From an uncultured Gemmatimonadota bacterium (lineage in GTDB: Bacteria > Gemmatimonadota > Gemmatimonadetes > Gemmatimonadales > Gemmatimonadaceae): DNA of 7,353 nucleotides. Position numbers and translations under genes: made by a program. The stretch spans positions 1 through 7,353 of the forward strand of contig CAITQY010000459.1 in NCBI GenBank assembly GCA_903894655.1, read 5' to 3'. A model generated the notes under the pieces. The model was not told where the DNA came from. It did not search any database and saw only the letters and a program-made list of their open reading frames with translations. Positions 5,382-7,353 of this stretch are shown one piece after another (the first letter of the stretch is position 1; each line of letters begins with the position of its first letter).

Positions 5382-6193
5382 GAGCGGGCTCCGGCGACGT
5401 CGATGGCTGGTTGCATCAGACACGCGATGGCGCGCTCGAGCGAATCCACGTGGGTCGTCTCCAGCAGCTGCGCGAGCGGGCCTGACCAGCGCACACGACC
5501 TTCGTGCAGAAACACCACCGTGTCGCTGATCTCTTGCAGTTCGCTTAGGATGTGCGACGTGATGACCACGGCGCATCCGTCGTGTCGCACGCGGCGGATC
5601 TTCTCTTTCAGGATGCCGCTGGCGATCGGATCGAGCCCTGCGGTGGGTTCGTCGAGCAGCAGCAGGTCGGGCGCGAAGAGAAATGCCGCGACGGCGTTGA
5701 GCCGCTGACGCTGTCCGCCCGAGAGCGTGCGGACCGGTTGCCCGAGAAATGCGTCGACACCGAGTGCCGTCAGCAAGGTCACATCGCGCGGCGTCGTCTC
5801 GCCGCGCAGGTCGCGCAGCAGGTCGAGTACGTCCTGTCCGGTATAGCGCTCGGGGAAGCGCGCCGCCTGCGGCATGTAGCCGATGCGCGCGCGATACGCG
5901 ATCTGTCCCGCCACCTCGACGCCGTCGAACGCCATGCGGCCGGCGTCGGCGTGCACGAGGCCGAGCAGCACCTTGTTGAGCGTCGTCTTGCCCGCGCCGT
6001 TCGGTCCGATGATCGCCGTCACCGCACCGCGCGTGATATCGAGGTCCACGCCATCCAGCACGCGACGGTGGCCGAACGATTTCATGAGCCCGCGCACCGT
6101 CACGAGCGGCGACGCCACGCGGAGCAGGGGCGTAATCGGCGTCGCGGTCACACACGCCTCGCGGACTGCGCGGCGCACGAGTGCGGGTGTCAT
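5378..6193 (-). CDS. nosF: NosF, ABC ATPase for nitrous oxide reductase maturation
   Basis: This 271-residue ATP-binding subunit pairs with NosY. ATP hydrolysis drives the step that lets NosD help assemble the NosZ copper-sulfur site. All nucleotide-binding motifs are present: Walker A GPNGAGKTT (63-71), a Q-loop at MPQ (107-109), signature LSGGQRQR (157-164), Walker B LLLLDEPTAGLD (177-188) and the switch His214 in ITSH. The first 30 residues before the ABC fold are longer than usual and lack any recognised motif. The ATG at 6193 overlaps the nosD stop (ATGA), which supports this start and suggests translational coupling. A start inside the extension cannot be ruled out. The gene order nosD-nosF-nosY separates it from generic ABC ATPases with the same motifs. 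Confidence 0.94.
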   Translation of the reverse strand: MTPALVRRAVREACVTATPITPLLRVASPLVTVRGLMKSFGHRRVLDGVDLDITRGAVTAIIGPNGAGKTTLNKVLLGLVHADAGRMAFDGVEVAGQIAYRARIGYMPQAARFPERYTGQDVLDLLRDLRGETTPRDVTLLTALGVDAFLGQPVRTLSGGQRQRLNAVAAFLFAPDLLLLDEPTAGLDPIASGILKEKIRRVRHDGCAVVITSHILSELQEISDTVVFLHEGRVRWSGPLAQLLETTHVDSLERAIACLMQPAIDVAGARS

Positions 6194-7353
6194 GGCAGTT
6201 TCCGGGGAGGATGCATCAGCGGCGCCGCGTCGCGCAGCGAGGCCGGCGTCAGCGCCGGCACGATACGCTCGGCGATGTCAAGCACGTCTACCAGCAAACT
6301 TCTGCTCAGCACGAGTGCGGCCGGTGCTTGCTCCACGAGCAACGCGAACAGACGCACCGGGGCGTGCGAGACATCGCCGCGGCCATCATGATCGAGATCG
6401 TAGCCGGTATATCGATCCCACCAGTTTCCATTGAACGTGCTGTAGTTGCGCCGACTGTTGGTGCCAACGTCGAAGACGTTTCCGGCAAACGCGTTGCCGC
6501 GCAGCACATTCTCCTGCGCGTCGGCCAGCACTCGCACCGCCCAGCCGTTGCGGACGAAGTCATTGTCGACCACCGCGTTGCGGCTGGCTCCTTCCATGTG
6601 CAACGCGATCGAGTTCTCGATGAACCGGTTGCCGCGCACCTCGCTGTCGGTAATTTCTTTGAGCAGCAGGCCGTACGCGGCGCTCCCGCGATTGCGCTCG
6701 AACGTATTGCCCGTGATGTGCACGCGCTTCGAGTACATCACCGCGACGCCCGATTCATTGGCGCGAAACGTGTTGTCTTCGTAGCGGCACGAATCGGAGA
6801 ACATGAAGTGCAGGCCGTAGCGGTGACTGCCGGTGCTCAGGTTCCGACGCACGCGGCTGTTGGTCACGAACTCGAAGTAGATCCCATCACGATGCCCGCG
6901 GATCACGTTGTCTTCGAGCACGATGTCGCGGCTCGACCAGAGGTGAAGACCGTTGCCGGTCACCGTCTGGGAGCCGGCCATGCCGTCCAGCGTGTTCCGG
7001 CGCACCAGACAGGCGCTGGCCCGCTGCAGATAGATGCCGAAGAGCGTGTTCGTAAACGTGTTGCCGTCGATCAGACAGCCGGCCGCTTCCACCACGCGCA
7101 ACGCCGCGCGGTCGGTGGCCTGACTGGTGCCCGTGTTGCGAAAGGTCATGCCGCGCACGGTGACGGAGTCCGCGCCGATCACCAGAATCTCGCGCACGCC
7201 ACCACCGTCGAGGATAGCCCCGCGCTCGCCTTCGAGCGTCAGTGGCTGTCGGATGATGAGCGTCGGTTCGATGTACACGCCGGCCCGCACGCGGACGACG
7301 CCGTAGCGCGACACCACACGGATCGCCTCCGTGACCGTGCGCACCGTCGTGGC
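6190..7353 (-). CDS. nosD: NosD, periplasmic beta-helix copper-centre protein, 5' partial
   Basis: The frame runs through the right edge of the window, so the N-terminus with its expected signal peptide is missing; 387 residues are visible. Most of it is a right-handed parallel beta-helix of repeated turns such as GNTFTNT, RNTLDG, DNVIRGH, DNTFRANESG, GNTFERN and GNRFIENS. This is the NosD/CASH (PbH1) pattern. The C-terminal part is diagnostic for NosD: NGNWWDRYTGYDLDHDGRGD, the following VSHAPVRLFALLVEQAPAA, and a hydrophobic AERIVPALTP..PLM end. NosD is a periplasmic partner of NosFY and interacts with apo-NosZ during copper-sulfur cluster assembly. The GTG at 7344 is internal, because three more in-frame codons precede it to the edge. 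The stop overlaps the nosF start by 4 bp. nosZ is expected beyond the edge but not seen. Confidence 0.94.
   Translation of the reverse strand, partial: ATTVRTVTEAIRVVSRYGVVRVRAGVYIEPTLIIRQPLTLEGERGAILDGGGVREILVIGADSVTVRGMTFRNTGTSQATDRAALRVVEAAGCLIDGNTFTNTLFGIYLQRASACLVRRNTLDGMAGSQTVTGNGLHLWSSRDIVLEDNVIRGHRDGIYFEFVTNSRVRRNLSTGSHRYGLHFMFSDSCRYEDNTFRANESGVAVMYSKRVHITGNTFERNRGSAAYGLLLKEITDSEVRGNRFIENSIALHMEGASRNAVVDNDFVRNGWAVRVLADAQENVLRGNAFAGNVFDVGTNSRRNYSTFNGNWWDRYTGYDLDHDGRGDVSHAPVRLFALLVEQAPAALVLSRSLLVDVLDIAERIVPALTPASLRDAAPLMHPPRKLP

Noticed and set aside
5382..6155. N-terminal half of the long - strand frame that ends as nosY
   Set aside because: It reads nosF in a wrong frame. The arginine-rich translation has no NosY features, and the real nosY start is GTG 5381.
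5552..6391. + strand open frame of 279 codons opposite nosF and nosD
   Set aside because: It lies antisense to motif-complete nosF, and its His/Arg-rich sequence matches no family.

Overview
The window is GC-rich chromosomal DNA and most resembles a member of the Gemmatimonadota (Gemmatimonas-like). This is an inference from the combination of a PEP-CTERM exported protein, a CruG-type carotenoid glycosyltransferase and a nosDFY accessory cluster of nitrous oxide reduction. I ran no database search, so the taxon is a hypothesis.

Layout. The left part reads on the + strand. Positions 1-900 hold the catalytic C-terminal part of a patatin/NTE-family phospholipase whose start lies outside the window. 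Positions 901-1418 are non-coding and contain a dense cluster of operator-like palindromes and direct repeats (1103-1179), a hyphenated palindrome (1240-1253) and a hairpin (1347-1374). Positions 1419-2243 hold a secreted PEP-CTERM protein gene split by an in-frame amber codon at 2013-2015. Positions 2348-2637 look like the decayed remnant of a DUF2867-type gene. It abuts a complete CruG-like GT2 glycosyltransferase (2634-3854), the likely carotenoid sugar-transfer enzyme.

Positions 3855-4059 separate convergent genes. They hold an unusual symmetrical repeat element: seven AAAAGC hexamers, a long inverted repeat with a perfect 24-bp core, then four GCCGTT hexamers.

The right part reads on the - strand as one tightly packed operon: nosD (3' part, 7353-6190), nosF (6193-5378) and nosY (5381-4575), joined by 4-bp stop/start overlaps. 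A lipoprotein cupredoxin (4518-4060) follows. NosDFY is the periplasmic beta-helix protein plus ABC transporter needed to mature the copper centre of nitrous oxide reductase NosZ. nosZ itself would be expected beyond the right edge. The lipid-anchored plastocyanin-like protein at the end of the operon, where nosL often sits, may carry electrons or copper for NosZ.

I found no rRNA, tRNA, CRISPR array, insertion sequence or defence system. The least ordinary signals are the symmetrical repeat element, the operator-like cluster, the amber-split PEP-CTERM gene, the DUF2867 relic and the cupredoxin at the end of the nos operon.
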